DNA of 64,000 nt from Methanobrevibacter sp. YE315 (GCF_001548675.1 NZ_CP010834.1:2081501-2145500), one strand, 5' to 3'. Shown: positions 46,544 to 56,086, counted from the stretch's first letter. Program-made: numbers and translations. The notes: generated by a model from the sequence alone, not told the origin.

Positions 46544-47392
46544 CTAAAGTCCTGTTTCCTTTTTAATTCTTCCTTCAGGTAACCATGACCTTGGACACAT
46601 CATATAACAAGATCCACATTTAATACATCTGTCTCTATCACAGCTAGGTCTACCTTCGGAAAAGCCCATTGCTCTAGTTGGACAAGCAAGAGCACAAGTT
46701 CCACAACCAGTACATAATCCTTGGCGGATTACGTTAGTTAATACATCACAGCCACAGCCTTTATCACATGCAGCCCAATCCATTGCTGGTTTTAAGTAAT
46801 CTAAGTCTCCTTCGCATAATGCAACAACTGCTTTTGCGATAACTTCAGGAGCTACAGGACAACCAGGAAGTGCTAAATCCACTTTGACTAAAGAACTAAT
46901 TGGTAAGAAAGATTCGTGTTTAGGTTGAGCTTGTTGTCCACCACGAGCAAAGGTAGTGAAACAACCGGTTACAGCACAAGAACCAAATGCGGCGATTAAA
47001 CCGGATTTTTTCCTTGCTTCTAAGAGTTCGTGAACACTGTGTTCATCTTGTAAACAAACTGAACCTTCAATTAAACATAAGTCCATTTCTGGCATTTCTT
47101 CAGCGTAAGTACCGTGAATCCATTTATCTACCAAAGTTTGTCCGTAAACAATATCAATCATATCAGTTAAAACAGTGGATAAAATGTCGTAGTTTTCAGT
47201 TAAAGACATTGCATCCCCAGTACAACCACTTAAGTGTATGTAACCAATACGTGGTTTTGCAGGAGCAGCTTCAGGAGCAGCTTCAGGAGCAGCTTCTACA
47301 GGTGTTTCTACAGCTGCTTCAACTTTTTCTTCTACTTTTGGTGCAGCTTCGTCTTTGGAGCCGCCAAAAGCTTTTTTCAATTTTTCAAACAT
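46544..47392 (-). CDS. frhG: F420-reducing [NiFe]-hydrogenase gamma (small) subunit
   Basis: Small subunit carrying the Fe-S relay between the NiFe site in FrhA and flavin in FrhB. 282 aa. An Ala/Glu/Pro-rich linker (about residues 17-47, with repeated [13 protein letters not shown]) precedes the core [12 protein letters not shown], where the first proximal-cluster Cys lies. Later motifs are FGSCAVTGC and LPGCPV, then a CDKGCGC motif and two ferredoxin-type motifs [12 protein letters not shown] and [12 protein letters not shown]. The start codon overlaps the frhD stop by one base (TAATG), so translation is coupled. Confidence 0.96.
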   Translation of the reverse strand: MFEKLKKAFGGSKDEAAPKVEEKVEAAVETPVEAAPEAAPEAAPAKPRIGYIHLSGCTGDAMSLTENYDILSTVLTDMIDIVYGQTLVDKWIHGTYAEEMPEMDLCLIEGSVCLQDEHSVHELLEARKKSGLIAAFGSCAVTGCFTTFARGGQQAQPKHESFLPISSLVKVDLALPGCPVAPEVIAKAVVALCEGDLDYLKPAMDWAACDKGCGCDVLTNVIRQGLCTGCGTCALACPTRAMGFSEGRPSCDRDRCIKCGSCYMMCPRSWLPEGRIKKETGL

Positions 47393-47961
47393 TATTTTAC
47401 CCCGATTTCATTTAAAATAATATCTATAGCTTCAGGAATTGCCTTTTCTACGGGTTCTGTTAAACCCATATCCACATCCGGAGTTGGAATCTCAGCTGGT
47501 TTACAACCAACAACAACCACTTCACATTTTTCTGAAATTTTTTGAAGAGGTTCTTCGACAGTCATTCCATGGGGATTGTCATATTTTCCTATTTTCATAA
47601 TATTAGGATTAAATGTGTCAACAGTTCCAGGTTCTGCGTTGAATTCTACAACATCAACAACAATCAATTTTTTCCAATCATATTCTGAATACAACGGGAA
47701 GAAATTGGTAGGAGCTGCTGTACCTCCATCTATAAATTGAACACTGTCAGGTAAGGTGATATTTTCAAATTTCCCTTTAATATCATCTAAAATATCCTTA
47801 TTAAATTCATCTTCAACATAAGCGGTAACAGCCGGATCATAATAATCGTTTTTATCATCTGCATATTTTTGTAAGAGATTAATAATTATTGGACCGAAAC
47901 CATCATCTTTAAATAAGATATTTCCACATCCAATTACGATTATATCCGAATTATAAGGCAT
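47392..47961 (-). CDS. frhD: F420-reducing hydrogenase maturation endopeptidase
   Basis: Protease of the HycI/HybD family that trims the C-terminus of FrhA after nickel insertion. 189 aa. [18 protein letters not shown] near the N-terminus carries the GxGNxLxxDDGxG signature with the metal-binding Asp; FIDGGTAA and [13 protein letters not shown] are further family features. Located between frhA and frhG, the usual frhADGB order, 17 nt after frhA and overlapping frhG by one base. Confidence 0.95.
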   Translation of the reverse strand: MPYNSDIIVIGCGNILFKDDGFGPIIINLLQKYADDKNDYYDPAVTAYVEDEFNKDILDDIKGKFENITLPDSVQFIDGGTAAPTNFFPLYSEYDWKKLIVVDVVEFNAEPGTVDTFNPNIMKIGKYDNPHGMTVEEPLQKISEKCEVVVVGCKPAEIPTPDVDMGLTEPVEKAIPEAIDIILNEIGVK

Positions 47962-47978
47962 TATTTAACCCTCACTAC

Positions 47979-49193
47979 TTAGATTCTCACCATTTCATTT
48001 TTGAGAATGGATTTGTCTTCATCGTCAACTACCATTACATGAGTTGCACAGGATAAACATGGATCGTAAGCTCTGATTACATGTGGACCTAACTCATGGT
48101 GGAATCCTTCAGTTGCAGGACCCATGGTTGGAATATTCCAAGTAGTTGGTACAATTGCTGAGTAGAATTGAGTTTTTCCTTCAACAACTTTTGCCATATG
48201 TACATCAGTTCCTCTAGGACCTTCAATGACACCAAATCCAAGTTCACCAGTTCCTCTTTTATCGTAAGATACATTTGCAGGTGCTGCAGGATCAATTGCA
48301 TCTAATGCTTCCATACAAGCATCAAAGTTTTTCAACATTTCGTCAGCACGAGCTGCGTGTTGAGCAACTACACCTTTGTCTTTAAATCCAGAGAATTTTT
48401 CCATTCTTGCTCTTGGACCAGTTTCGACATTAGTACCTTCCCATAATGGAATTACTGAACATCCTCTTTTACCTATTTCTGGGTCATCATACCATGCTTC
48501 AGGTAATACTTCTGAGAATTTGTCCATATCGAAATCGTTGCTACCATAAGTTGCATCAACTGCCATTAATGGTTGATTAACAACACCTAAATCTTTAGGT
48601 AAACCAGCTTCAAGAACACAGTTTTTAATAAATTCAACATGTGCTTCAAGTTTTGGTTTTAAAGCAGTCATTCTTTCAACTAATCTTTCTTTGGTGAATG
48701 GTGTAATGTTTCTTGCCATTCCTCCAACCCTAATATCGGATGGGTGGATACCTTCACCGGCAATCATGTCTACAACATATTGAACATTTTTTCTTACTTC
48801 ACTTACACTGTTAACTGCATCTACGAATTTGTCCTCAGGGACAACATCCGGAGCAACTAAGAAGTGGTGAATTGCTGCACTGTTAATACCGTGTGCTGCA
48901 GCGACAGCTTTTCTTAACAATTTACCAGCTTTAGGAATTTCAATTCCTAATGCCATGTCCATAGCTTCTGCAGATGCTAAAGTGTGTGGAATTGGACATA
49001 CTCCACAAATTCTTTGACATAAAACAGGTGCTGTTTCAGGAGCTTTGTTAAGAACCATCTTTTCTAAACCCCTAACAGGAGTTATACTAAAATACATACC
49101 TTTTGTAACTATCCCTTCATCATCAACTTCCATGACGAGTTCGGCATGGCCTTCTTGACGAGTGGTAGGAGATATAACTACTCTATCTTTCAA
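47979..49193 (-). CDS. frhA: F420-reducing [NiFe]-hydrogenase alpha (large) subunit
   Basis: Catalytic large subunit holding the NiFe site that splits H2. 404 aa. Ligand motifs: [10 protein letters not shown] near the N-terminus and [12 protein letters not shown] near the C-terminus. FrhD should cleave after the His of CATH, releasing the last tail. All four ligands are Cys (no selenocysteine codon). Start: GAGGTGA lies five bases before a TTG at 49193, giving [16 protein letters not shown], which agrees with the N-terminus remembered for FrhA of Methanothermobacter. A GTG at 49202 lies inside the SD and would add three residues. First gene of the operon. Confidence 0.96.
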   Translation of the reverse strand: MKDRVVISPTTRQEGHAELVMEVDDEGIVTKGMYFSITPVRGLEKMVLNKAPETAPVLCQRICGVCPIPHTLASAEAMDMALGIEIPKAGKLLRKAVAAAHGINSAAIHHFLVAPDVVPEDKFVDAVNSVSEVRKNVQYVVDMIAGEGIHPSDIRVGGMARNITPFTKERLVERMTALKPKLEAHVEFIKNCVLEAGLPKDLGVVNQPLMAVDATYGSNDFDMDKFSEVLPEAWYDDPEIGKRGCSVIPLWEGTNVETGPRARMEKFSGFKDKGVVAQHAARADEMLKNFDACMEALDAIDPAAPANVSYDKRGTGELGFGVIEGPRGTDVHMAKVVEGKTQFYSAIVPTTWNIPTMGPATEGFHHELGPHVIRAYDPCLSCATHVMVVDDEDKSILKNEMVRI

Positions 49194-49352
49194 ATATGTC
49201 ACCTCAATTAAGAAATTAGAAACTAACGTTATATTATATATTTCTAAACATTAATAAGTAATACTGTAAAAATTCATATAGAAATATATATAAGCTATAA
49301 AAAACTAAGTTATATTATTATAATTAAATAATAATTTACAGGAGGATAAAAC

Positions 49353-49850
49353 ATGGATAAATCAAACATAATTATTTCAATTATAATCGTTTTATGTGTT
49401 GCCGCAGCTGTTGCTGCATATGGTCTTACAAATAGTAACAATCCAATATTCTCTGATTTATCAAGTATGTCTGCAAATCCTACAGGACACGGCCCTGGAA
49501 ACAATACAACCCATGGCAATCATTCTGGAATGTCTGTAAATTCTGGCGGTTCAGGAGGATCAGGCTCCGGATCAGGAAGTGGTTCAGGAAGTTCTGACTC
49601 AGGATCCGGAAGTGGATCAGGTTCCGGCGGCGGATCTGGCGGTGGATCAGATGGCGGTGGATCAGGTACACACTTATCCTATTCAACTGCACAAAGTATT
49701 GCAAGTAGTGCAATCTCCCAATCAGGATGTTATATCGGAAGCGGATACTACTCCGGAGGAGTTTGGTATTTCATAGTTTATAATGCAGATGGCGAAAATG
49801 TAGATACCATTAGTGTTGATGACGCTACAGGCGCTACTGGAAGAGGATAA
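49353..49850 (+). CDS. Small secreted Gly/Ser-rich protein with PepSY-like C-terminus
   Basis: 165 aa, function unknown. An N-terminal hydrophobic helix (IIISIIIVLCVAAAVAAYGL) serves as signal or anchor. A His/Asn/Gly region follows, then about 45 residues of almost pure Gly/Ser (residues about 63-107), and a C-terminal globular domain of about 55 residues (AQSIASSAISQSGC ... VWYFIVYNADGENVD ... ATGATGRG) that resembles a PepSY domain. The Gly/Ser tract looks like a flexible spacer holding that domain away from the membrane. AGGAGG lies 7-8 nt before the ATG. Stands alone, divergent from frhA. Confidence 0.8.
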   Translation: MDKSNIIISIIIVLCVAAAVAAYGLTNSNNPIFSDLSSMSANPTGHGPGNNTTHGNHSGMSVNSGGSGGSGSGSGSGSGSSDSGSGSGSGSGGGSGGGSDGGGSGTHLSYSTAQSIASSAISQSGCYIGSGYYSGGVWYFIVYNADGENVDTISVDDATGATGRG

Positions 49851-49892
49851 ATTTTCTCTTCAATCCTTTTTTTATTTTTATCAAATAATAGA

Positions 49893-49906
49893 TAAATATA
49901 TATAAT
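49893..49906 (+). promoter_or_regulatory. TATA box of tRNA-Arg(TCT)
   Basis: AAATATATATAATA, about 33-46 nt upstream of the tRNA 5' end, consistent with an archaeal TATA element and a short leader. Confidence 0.45.
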
Positions 49907-49938
49907 ACGAAAAATATAATTATTATTGTTGTATACGA

Positions 49939-50012
49939 GGGCCCGTAGCCTAGCTGGATAGGGCGTCGGACTTCTAATCCGAAGACCCCGGGTTCAAATC
50001 CCGGCGGGTCCG
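49939..50012 (+). tRNA. tRNA-Arg(TCT)
   Basis: 74 nt. The acceptor GGGCCCG pairs with CGGGTCC, and G is the discriminator. Anticodon loop CTTCTAA with anticodon TCT, reading AGA. T-loop GTTCAAATC. No intron and no encoded CCA. A T-run follows at 50029-50035. Confidence 0.96.
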
Positions 50013-50067
50013 CTCTCAATATACTGACTTTTTTTATTAATATTTTTATAAAATTTAAAATGTTTAT

Positions 50068-50141
50068 GGGCTTGTAGCCTAGTCTGGAAGGGCGTAAGAC
50101 TCCTAATCTTAAGATCGAGGGTTCAAATCCCTCCAAGTCCG
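50068..50141 (+). tRNA. tRNA-Arg(CCT)
   Basis: 74 nt. The acceptor GGGCTTG pairs with CAAGTCC, G is the discriminator. The anticodon loop CTCCTAA gives anticodon CCT, reading AGG. It probably has its own promoter (TATTTTTATAAAATTT just upstream) and a T-run after the 3' end. With the preceding tRNA it covers the AGR arginine codons, preferred in A+T-rich genomes. Confidence 0.95.
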
Positions 50142-50144
50142 TTT

Positions 50145-51332
50145 TTAAAAATTATCCAAAGTTGTGATTTTTTCTGCTTTTTTATCGTTCAATTCATTAT
50201 CAAACAATATTTTCCCGTATTGACCCCCTCCACCGGGAATGACATCAATAGAATTATTTCTAAATGATTCGATGACTGAAGCTATATTCTGGTCAATTCT
50301 TTTTATACTGTCCAATGAAACATTTATTAAAACATCGATTTCTGTTCCAAATTCATCGACCAGCCTTTGCCATTTGCCTTGAACCGTTTTGGTTGTTACC
50401 CCCTTATCATAAACAGTTGATATCAGTTCGGCTAACGGCATTAAGTGAACATATTTCGGTCTGAAATCCGGATGATGAGGTTCATTGAAATCGGCAATTT
50501 CAGAAATTCTAAAATCCACACCTTTTTTGATTGTTCCTCCGCAACTGCATTTCATCCTGTTTTCCTTGGCCAGCAACGGATCAATTAATTTATAGCATTT
50601 AGTGCATGCAGTCATGTGATACTTTCCCAAATTAGGTATTAGTCCATAGTTTGCTTTAATATCCTTATGCTTAAATGCTTTCTTAATTGAAGAAAAGGAC
50701 ATGTCTTCAAGTTCTATTTGGTTGAATTCCCTTCCCAATCTATGCGGCCAGGGGGAATGTGCATCAGAATTAGTCAAAAATGGGAAGTCCTTAAGTTCTT
50801 CGACACAATCCGCCATGAACGTATCGGCGGACAGACCCAATTCAACAAAGTCGACCTTTTTTTCATAGCAGTCATAAATGCTGTCATATGACTTATACAT
50901 TCCAGTCCATGGAGTGAATGCATGTGCAGGACCTATTAGACAATCATATTCCTTAACAAGCTCAAAAAGTTCAGCACCATCCAATCTTGTTTTAGGTCTT
51001 CCATCAATGTCCTTGTTTTTAGAAGGCAATTTTTGTGACAGTTCGCGGGCAATATCCATATCCGGAATGATAATTACATGATGAATCCTGTTTTTTCCTT
51101 CCACTTCGGTTGTCAAAACAAAATCCATGTCATCAAATGTGTAGATTCCATCTCCCGAATATTCTGTTGTTTCATCAATAATATCCAGCCATCCAGGATG
51201 GAAGGCATCTCCTGTGCCTAAAAGCTGCAATCCCTTCAATTTGGATTTTGGAGCCATGTTTTTTATCAGCATATCCTTTGAGGATGCCATTGAAAAGCAG
51301 CTGTGAACATGAAAATCTGCATTTACTAACAT
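50145..51332 (-). CDS. PHP-domain nuclease, endonuclease Q-like
   Basis: 395 aa, best matching EndoQ, an archaeal nuclease that cuts DNA 5' of deaminated bases. The PHP metal site is shown by DFHVHSCFS (residues 6-14), GTGDAFHPGW, GPAHAFTPW and NSDAHSPWPHRLGREF. A zinc ribbon, CTKC followed by CSCGG, lies in the middle, as in EndoQ. The very end, KITTLDNF, resembles a PCNA-interacting (PIP) box, and PCNA is encoded 4 kb away. The start ATG has no clear SD. Its stop is 3 bp from the convergent tRNA-Arg(CCT) gene. A generic PHP phosphoesterase is the alternative. Confidence 0.85.
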   Translation of the reverse strand: MLVNADFHVHSCFSMASSKDMLIKNMAPKSKLKGLQLLGTGDAFHPGWLDIIDETTEYSGDGIYTFDDMDFVLTTEVEGKNRIHHVIIIPDMDIARELSQKLPSKNKDIDGRPKTRLDGAELFELVKEYDCLIGPAHAFTPWTGMYKSYDSIYDCYEKKVDFVELGLSADTFMADCVEELKDFPFLTNSDAHSPWPHRLGREFNQIELEDMSFSSIKKAFKHKDIKANYGLIPNLGKYHMTACTKCYKLIDPLLAKENRMKCSCGGTIKKGVDFRISEIADFNEPHHPDFRPKYVHLMPLAELISTVYDKGVTTKTVQGKWQRLVDEFGTEIDVLINVSLDSIKRIDQNIASVIESFRNNSIDVIPGGGGQYGKILFDNELNDKKAEKITTLDNF

Positions 51333-51354
51333 ATATTATTGTTAGAAACTAAAA

Positions 51355-51915
51355 TTATATTAAATTATCCAATGTCTTTTTAACATCGATAACAGATGCT
51401 TTCTGTTTTTTAACAGATAAATCTGCACTTAAATTATCACAATTAACAGTTCCCTGGATGTTTTCTAAATTTTTCAAAAAATGATTTGTTTTATCTATTA
51501 GATCTATCAATTCCTTTTGATTTGTTGGAAAAGCCAATTTTAAAGTGGGAATATTTAAATCTTCGACTATTTTAACTTCAAGACTATGGGCATTATTGCA
51601 GGCATTTCCCCCAAACAGAATCAAATCATTCAAAGAATCATACATCCTTTCACGATATCTAGGCCTTTTTCCGATAATTATGGCCGCATCGGCATCAGGT
51701 ATTATTTTTGAAAATAAAAAAAGTCTTCCCCTAACACCTGAAGGAAGTTCGCTTGAAGAATATTTGGTAATTAAATTATCAAAAGTAAAATTGCCCTCAC
51801 ATATATCCATATTGTCATATCTGGAAAAATTTGAAGGGGATAAGTAAGTATGTCCATTCTTTTCGATTAATGGAATTACAATCATTGAAGCGTCGGGCAC
51901 TACTATAACGTTCAT
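51355..51915 (-). CDS. Conserved methanogen protein of unknown function
   Basis: About 186 aa, starting MNVIVVPDASMIVIPLIEKN. No catalytic motif is evident. There is a Rossmann-like alternation with a PDADAAIIIGKRPRYRERMYD segment and LFGGNACNNAHSLEVKI in the middle. It may be one of the methanogenesis-marker proteins, but I cannot confirm this. Start uncertain: ATG at 51915 has no SD. A TTG at 51951 overlaps the end of the upstream gene, sits 3 nt after AAGGT and would add a Phe/Ile-rich stretch. It follows the PAC2 gene and probably shares its transcript. Confidence 0.7.
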   Translation of the reverse strand: MNVIVVPDASMIVIPLIEKNGHTYLSPSNFSRYDNMDICEGNFTFDNLITKYSSSELPSGVRGRLFLFSKIIPDADAAIIIGKRPRYRERMYDSLNDLILFGGNACNNAHSLEVKIVEDLNIPTLKLAFPTNQKELIDLIDKTNHFLKNLENIQGTVNCDNLSADLSVKKQKASVIDVKKTLDNLI

Positions 51916-51943
51916 GAAAATAAAAAAAATAATATATTGGAAT

Positions 51944-52714
51944 TTAACCAATATACCTTAAATCATCTGCATTTCCTGCATTAGCTTTATTAATCAAATC
52001 CTGTTCCATTTGTTGAGCTTTTGCAATCATTTGTCTGGTTTCTTCAGCCCTTTCATCCAATTTATCAGTATTGATTTCAAAATTAAGCAATAATGATAAC
52101 TTTTTCAATATGGCTTCGGCAGATTCTGCATCAATGAAATAACCTGGAGTTTCACCCATAAGGCAAGACCCTTGAATTCCTTGACGAACCCCTAAGCCTA
52201 AAAAGAGTCCTGAAGCACCCACGATTCCACCATCATTGGACCTGATTTCAATATCAGCTTCTTTTAGCAGTTCAATATTGGCTTCATCTGTAGCGGCACC
52301 AAAAACCCTAGGATTTTCAACAGGCTGTGGAATAGCCATTCCACCAAGTGTGAAGATTCTAGTAATGCCAAATCCTTTAACGAATTCCAATATATCCTTG
52401 CAAATCAGATATTGGCCTTCAGGAGATAATGCCTGAGTATTGCCGACAAGAATAATTAAATCCAAATTGTCTTCACCAACATCCTTCAAATAATATAACT
52501 CATTAAGCATATTCTTAATTATTCCATCCTCTTTGATAATGACTTGAGGAGGGAAAGTTGGAGAATAAATTTCAGCAAATTTAGTAGCTTCCAATTCATC
52601 AATCATATGATCGGCGGCCAATTTACCAACATGTCCAAGACCAGGTAATGCTTCAATGAAAATAGGGTTTTCCAGCTCAATTTCTTCTAAAATGTTTATT
52701 TCAGCAGCATTCAA
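51944..52714 (-). CDS. PAC2-family proteasome assembly chaperone (PbaB-like)
   Basis: 256 aa. PAC2 proteins such as archaeal PbaB bind the 20S proteasome alpha ring and help assembly. Family features: [54 protein letters not shown] and [17 protein letters not shown], followed by a C-terminal helix and the tail DDLRYIG, which resembles the HbYX-like tails used to dock on the proteasome. Start is TTG at 52714, 9 nt after GGAG, which lies in the end of nop10; no in-frame ATG is available. Part of the translation-gene cluster. Confidence 0.9.
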   Translation of the reverse strand: MNAAEINILEEIELENPIFIEALPGLGHVGKLAADHMIDELEATKFAEIYSPTFPPQVIIKEDGIIKNMLNELYYLKDVGEDNLDLIILVGNTQALSPEGQYLICKDILEFVKGFGITRIFTLGGMAIPQPVENPRVFGAATDEANIELLKEADIEIRSNDGGIVGASGLFLGLGVRQGIQGSCLMGETPGYFIDAESAEAILKKLSLLLNFEINTDKLDERAEETRQMIAKAQQMEQDLINKANAGNADDLRYIG

Positions 52715-52720
52715 TGTGTA

Positions 52721-52888
52721 TTACTCCTTCATTGATTCTTTTTTTAATATCCTACGGTATTTACCGTATTTATCCTCAACTGAAAATTTGGGAGGATAGA
52801 TTACCTTAAGTTCGCCGCCACATTTAGGGCAGGCATCCTTTAAAGTATAAATCCCACATTCAGGACATTTATTCATTTTCATTTTCAT
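52721..52888 (-). CDS. nop10: H/ACA RNP protein Nop10
   Basis: 55-aa zinc-ribbon subunit of the H/ACA pseudouridylation complex. It binds Cbf5 and is needed for guide-RNA-dependent pseudouridylation of rRNA. The sequence contains NKCPECG and ACPKCGGE (zinc ligands), the conserved IYPPKFSVEDKYGKYRR stretch and a basic end. Three in-frame ATGs (52888, 52882, 52876) are possible starts. The gene begins 6 nt after the aIF2-alpha stop and its end carries the SD of the PAC2 gene. Linkage to eS27, eL44 and aIF2-alpha is the usual archaeal order. Confidence 0.95.
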   Translation of the reverse strand: MKMKMNKCPECGIYTLKDACPKCGGELKVIYPPKFSVEDKYGKYRRILKKESMKE

Positions 52889-52894
52889 AAGAAT

Positions 52895-53695
52895 CTAATT
52901 ATTATCTAACTCTCTTAGAAAAGAACCATTACCATTAGATTCCTCAACAACTGCAATACACCTATCAGCTGCTGCCTTAAGAGCTTTTTCAGCTAATATA
53001 TAATCAGTTGATTTGACTGTGATTCTGTATCTTGGTGCACCAACGCATTGGACTTTAATCTCTTCTTCAGCATCACCGTTATCTTCAGCAGCTTTAAGAG
53101 CAGCAATAATGATTTCAACACCATTCGGAACAAAAGTTTCAATATCAACATACCCGCTGATGTGAACTTCCGGAGGAGTGATGTTCTTCTTAGCCACTTC
53201 GGTAATAGCATCTGCCCATTCTTGAGGGATGCCTTCTTCGGTAAGAGATTCAGCACCTTCATCAGAAGCGGTTTCAAAAGCGCCATAAACATCACCGAAG
53301 ATATCCATAAGCTCATAACCTACTTCATCATAAGCCTCATCTAAAGTTTTATCTAATGATTTTGCAGATAATTCTAAGAATTTCTCAGCTTTTTGTTCAA
53401 TTTTCCAATGTTGGATTTTTTTAGTTCTTTGGTCTTCACGGATTCTTTTTAAGGAAGCATCAACATGCCCCTTTTTAGGATTTACTCTGAGAACACGACA
53501 AACGATTTTTTGATTTTCCCTCACATGATCTCTGATATTTTTAACCCAACCAGAAGATACTTCAGAAATGTGAATAAAAGCTTCTTTGCCCTGATATTCT
53601 TCTAATTTAGCAAAAGCCCCATAATTAAGAACTTTGTAAACGGTACCAACAATAAGTTCTCCTTCATCAGGCCATTCTTGACTTTTTCTTACCAT
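52895..53695 (-). CDS. Translation initiation factor aIF2 alpha
   Basis: 266-aa alpha subunit of the heterotrimeric factor that brings initiator Met-tRNA to the ribosome. The N-terminal S1/OB domain shows [40 protein letters not shown] and [13 protein letters not shown] helical middle domain and a C-terminal alpha/beta domain ([12 protein letters not shown] to the end) complete the normal architecture. GGTGAGAAT precedes the ATG. Upstream are eS27 and eL44, downstream nop10 after 6 nt. Confidence 0.96.
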   Translation of the reverse strand: MVRKSQEWPDEGELIVGTVYKVLNYGAFAKLEEYQGKEAFIHISEVSSGWVKNIRDHVRENQKIVCRVLRVNPKKGHVDASLKRIREDQRTKKIQHWKIEQKAEKFLELSAKSLDKTLDEAYDEVGYELMDIFGDVYGAFETASDEGAESLTEEGIPQEWADAITEVAKKNITPPEVHISGYVDIETFVPNGVEIIIAALKAAEDNGDAEEEIKVQCVGAPRYRITVKSTDYILAEKALKAAADRCIAVVEESNGNGSFLRELDNN

Positions 53696-53755
53696 ATTCT
53701 CACCAACATCAATAAAAATTATAAAAAATAGTAAATAAGTTGAAAACTAGAAAAT

Positions 53756-53935
53756 CTAGTTTAAAACTTTTTCAATGTGTGCTGTGATTTTAGCTTTTGC
53801 ACCACGAGATTTAACGAGTGTTTTACCACAGATGATACATTTAACATCAGATGCTGCACGATCAAAAATCACTTGTTCATTATCACAATCTAAACATTTA
53901 ACTTTTAAAAAGTTTCCTCTACCTTTACTAACCAT
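53756..53935 (-). CDS. rps27e: Ribosomal protein eS27 (S27e)
   Basis: 59-aa zinc-ribbon protein of the small subunit, with ligands in VKCLDCDNEQ and VKCIICGKTL. ATG at 53935 lies 5 nt after GGTGAT; the in-frame GTG at 53944 is within that SD. It begins just after eL44 (9-nt gap). Confidence 0.95.
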   Translation of the reverse strand: MVSKGRGNFLKVKCLDCDNEQVIFDRAASDVKCIICGKTLVKSRGAKAKITAHIEKVLN

Positions 53936-53944
53936 GTTAATCAC

Positions 53945-54223
53945 CTATTTAGATACGAATTCAGGTTTTCCTGTTCTGAAAGATTGTTTGATGTGAGATT
54001 TACCACATTCTTTACATTTAAGTCTTAAATCTAATTTTTTAACTGGTTTATTTCCAGCAGGTAAAGGTCTTGGGTAACCTCTATATCCAGCAGTTACACG
54101 TCTAAATTGTCTTTGTCCCCAGGTCAATTCACTTGCTTTTCTTTTCTTTGCAGTATGTACTTCGTGAACTGTGTGTCTTTTACAGTGAGGACAGTATGTT
54201 CTTTTTTCTTTTGGTATTTTCAT
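53945..54223 (-). CDS. rpl44e: Ribosomal protein eL44 (L44e)
   Basis: 92-aa zinc-binding large-subunit protein near the ribosomal E site. Zinc ligands in [10 protein letters not shown] and KCKECGKSH; a basic stretch with [20 protein letters not shown] is typical. ATG at 54223 is 5 nt after GGTGA; the GTG at 54232 is part of the SD. First gene of the eL44-eS27-aIF2alpha-nop10-PAC2 run. Confidence 0.95.
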   Translation of the reverse strand: MKIPKEKRTYCPHCKRHTVHEVHTAKKRKASELTWGQRQFRRVTAGYRGYPRPLPAGNKPVKKLDLRLKCKECGKSHIKQSFRTGKPEFVSK

Positions 54224-54383
54224 ATTTTTCACCGTAATTAATAAATCATTGTAAATCTATCTATGAATTTATCTAAATCTAATTTCTATCAAAAAACGTA
54301 GAGATTGAAACTGTATTGTAACGCATCAAGTCTACACACAGCAAAAATCCAAATTATAATAAAATATAATTTTTTATTATCAC

Positions 54384-54410
54384 AAATAGATACGATTAGT
54401 ATATCTATTT
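54384..54410. promoter_or_regulatory. Inverted repeat between the GINS and eL44 genes
   Basis: Perfect 9-bp arms AAATAGATA and TATCTATTT around a 9-nt centre. It lies 32-58 nt past the GINS stop and about 160-190 nt before eL44. There is no T-run, so it may be an operator rather than a terminator. Apart from this, 54224-54441 is A+T-rich, with a TATA-like TTTAGATAAATT (minus strand) near 54270. Confidence 0.35.
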
Positions 54411-54441
54411 ATCAAGTTATTTAAATGTAATGGAAAAATAG

Positions 54442-55293
54442 TTAAATTTTTACCTGGCGGCCTTTTCGATTTTTGAAAAATATCTTTGCATTAACCAAAG
54501 GTAGAGTCACTAAATCCTGCGGCCTGAACGGACCGTAAACCTTTTCATCAACGCCTACAATAGGCCCCACTTCATCAAACACCAGCATGGTAACCAATTC
54601 TGTGTCCTTAGCTACCCTTTTTGATTCGAAATCAAAAAATTCATCCTGATTGTCCAATACGTTGGGATTGTCTTCAATAGCTGAATTTACTTGAGGCTTA
54701 ACCTCTTTTTTAACAGGAGTTTTAGGAATTTCCTTTTCAGCAGGTTTTTGTGAATCATCGGTGATGATTTCCGCTTTATTGATTTCATCCAATCTTTTTA
54801 AAACTTCATCATCCTTATCTTCGGGAGCAGGTGGAATTAAAGTATTTGATTGGGTTTCTTTAGATTTGACAATCTTTTCAGTTTCATTATCATCATCGGA
54901 TAATTTTTCCAGGGAGATATTTCCCCTATGATTTCTCAAAGTGTCAATCAATGAAAAATAGAACTTTTCCTCTTCGGGAGTTAAGTTCAATGGAGTGGTA
55001 TCAACTAAATCAAATTGAGGTTTTCCGGTGAACAAGTGATAGGACCTTTGAATATTGACTACAGCGGCTTCGGAAATCTTTTTCTCACGCCTTTCACAAA
55101 TTTCGGTAGCAATAATCTGGGCCTGCTTAAGCATCCCTGAAACATTTGAAAATGGATCCCTCATTGCCTCTTCCTTAAGCTCATCCAAATACTGATGAAT
55201 CTTATTGTAGAAATCCTCTTCTACACGAGCTAAAGTACCATTATTACGTTCTTTTTTCTGAACTCTGCGCAATTCCTGATAAAATTGATCCAC
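54442..55293 (-). CDS. GINS complex protein (archaeal Gins51/Gins15 type)
   Basis: 283 aa. GINS links the CMG-like replicative helicase to other fork proteins. The N-terminal helical A-domain (DQFYQELRRVQKKE to about residue 115, with LTPEEEKFYFSLIDTLR) is followed by a low-complexity charged linker (about 120-225). A small C-terminal beta B-domain follows (TMLVFDEVGPIVGVDEKVYG to the end). This A-linker-B order is typical of the 51-type subunit. The start is GTG at 55293. It lies directly downstream of pcn, a common arrangement in Methanobacteria. Confidence 0.88.
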   Translation of the reverse strand: MDQFYQELRRVQKKERNNGTLARVEEDFYNKIHQYLDELKEEAMRDPFSNVSGMLKQAQIIATEICERREKKISEAAVVNIQRSYHLFTGKPQFDLVDTTPLNLTPEEEKFYFSLIDTLRNHRGNISLEKLSDDDNETEKIVKSKETQSNTLIPPAPEDKDDEVLKRLDEINKAEIITDDSQKPAEKEIPKTPVKKEVKPQVNSAIEDNPNVLDNQDEFFDFESKRVAKDTELVTMLVFDEVGPIVGVDEKVYGPFRPQDLVTLPLVNAKIFFKNRKGRQVKI

Positions 55294-55351
55294 TTAATAC
55301 CATCTCTAAAATAATTTTTAAAAATAAAAAAAGTTAAACAAATGAAAAGAA

Positions 55352-56086
55352 TTATTCATCTGTTTCTAATCTAGGAGCAAGCAAGAAACTGAGCTTACCG
55401 TCGCCAGTAACCATATTAAGGGTTAGACTTAATGGCATGTCAGTACCTAAACTAATTTCAGCTTCCTCTGAAAATTTATCTGCTTTAAGCATTTCCCTAA
55501 TCTTATCTAATGAGAATAAAGATTTTGCATGCTCTTGAATATTTTCACCGTGGAGATATTTGATGCTTGCATCACCAAACTCACCATCAGCAGATGCGAT
55601 GAAGTAATCTTCATCAACTTGCAAAGCGATTTTGTCTGAAAATATGTCAATATCATTGATACAATCTTTTAAGATTGAGAAACGAACTTTGAATGTGGTT
55701 GGATGATTAATTTGAGGAGGAACAGGATTATCATATTCCATATCAATTAATCTTATTTTGAAAGTTCTAGTAGCATCTCCTTCAAATGTAATAATGAAAT
55801 TACCTTCATCAACGGTCATCAATACTCTGTCTTGAGATTTTGCCCTTTTGAGAACTCTCATAAATTCATCAGTATCAATATTAATTTTTTCAGGAACATC
55901 ACAAATATATTCATCAAATAAGCTAGCTTTAAGCTCTAAATGTACGAAAGTTATGTGACTACGGTCTAAGGCATCTAATCTCATGCCCTCACTATCAGTT
56001 TGAATTTGTACTTCATCAACAATAGATGAAATAGCATCAAAACTGGTTTTTAGTATACTAGAATCACTTAATTCTGCTTTAAACAT
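55352..56086 (-). CDS. pcn: DNA polymerase sliding clamp (PCNA)
   Basis: 244-aa ring-forming clamp that tethers DNA polymerases, ligase, FEN1 and repair enzymes to DNA. Motifs: [18 protein letters not shown] in the first domain, the interdomain connector around [18 protein letters not shown], and a second-domain [12 protein letters not shown] segment. The C-terminus [11 protein letters not shown] is the usual PIP-docking end. AGAGGAT precedes the ATG. It is followed by a GINS gene with a 58-nt gap. Confidence 0.97.
   Translation of the reverse strand: MFKAELSDSSILKTSFDAISSIVDEVQIQTDSEGMRLDALDRSHITFVHLELKASLFDEYICDVPEKINIDTDEFMRVLKRAKSQDRVLMTVDEGNFIITFEGDATRTFKIRLIDMEYDNPVPPQINHPTTFKVRFSILKDCINDIDIFSDKIALQVDEDYFIASADGEFGDASIKYLHGENIQEHAKSLFSLDKIREMLKADKFSEEAEISLGTDMPLSLTLNMVTGDGKLSFLLAPRLETDE

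Noticed and set aside
46544-47392. FrhG Ala/Pro/Glu linker as a novel insertion
   Set aside because: A variable acidic or Ala-rich N-terminal stretch before the IGYIHLSGC core appears common in FrhG; not remarkable.
46987-47545. Plus-strand frames rich in Leu/Gln/Ser opposite frhG and frhD
   Set aside because: They arise from the Ala/Glu/Pro linker of frhG read backwards; the minus-strand genes are certain.
47979-49193. Selenocysteine in the hydrogenase large subunit, as in some methanogens
   Set aside because: All four NiFe ligands are encoded by Cys codons and no in-frame TGA is present.
54297-54350. GATTGAAAC-type sequence resembling the end of an archaeal CRISPR repeat
   Set aside because: Only one copy is present and no spacing pattern follows; cas genes are absent.
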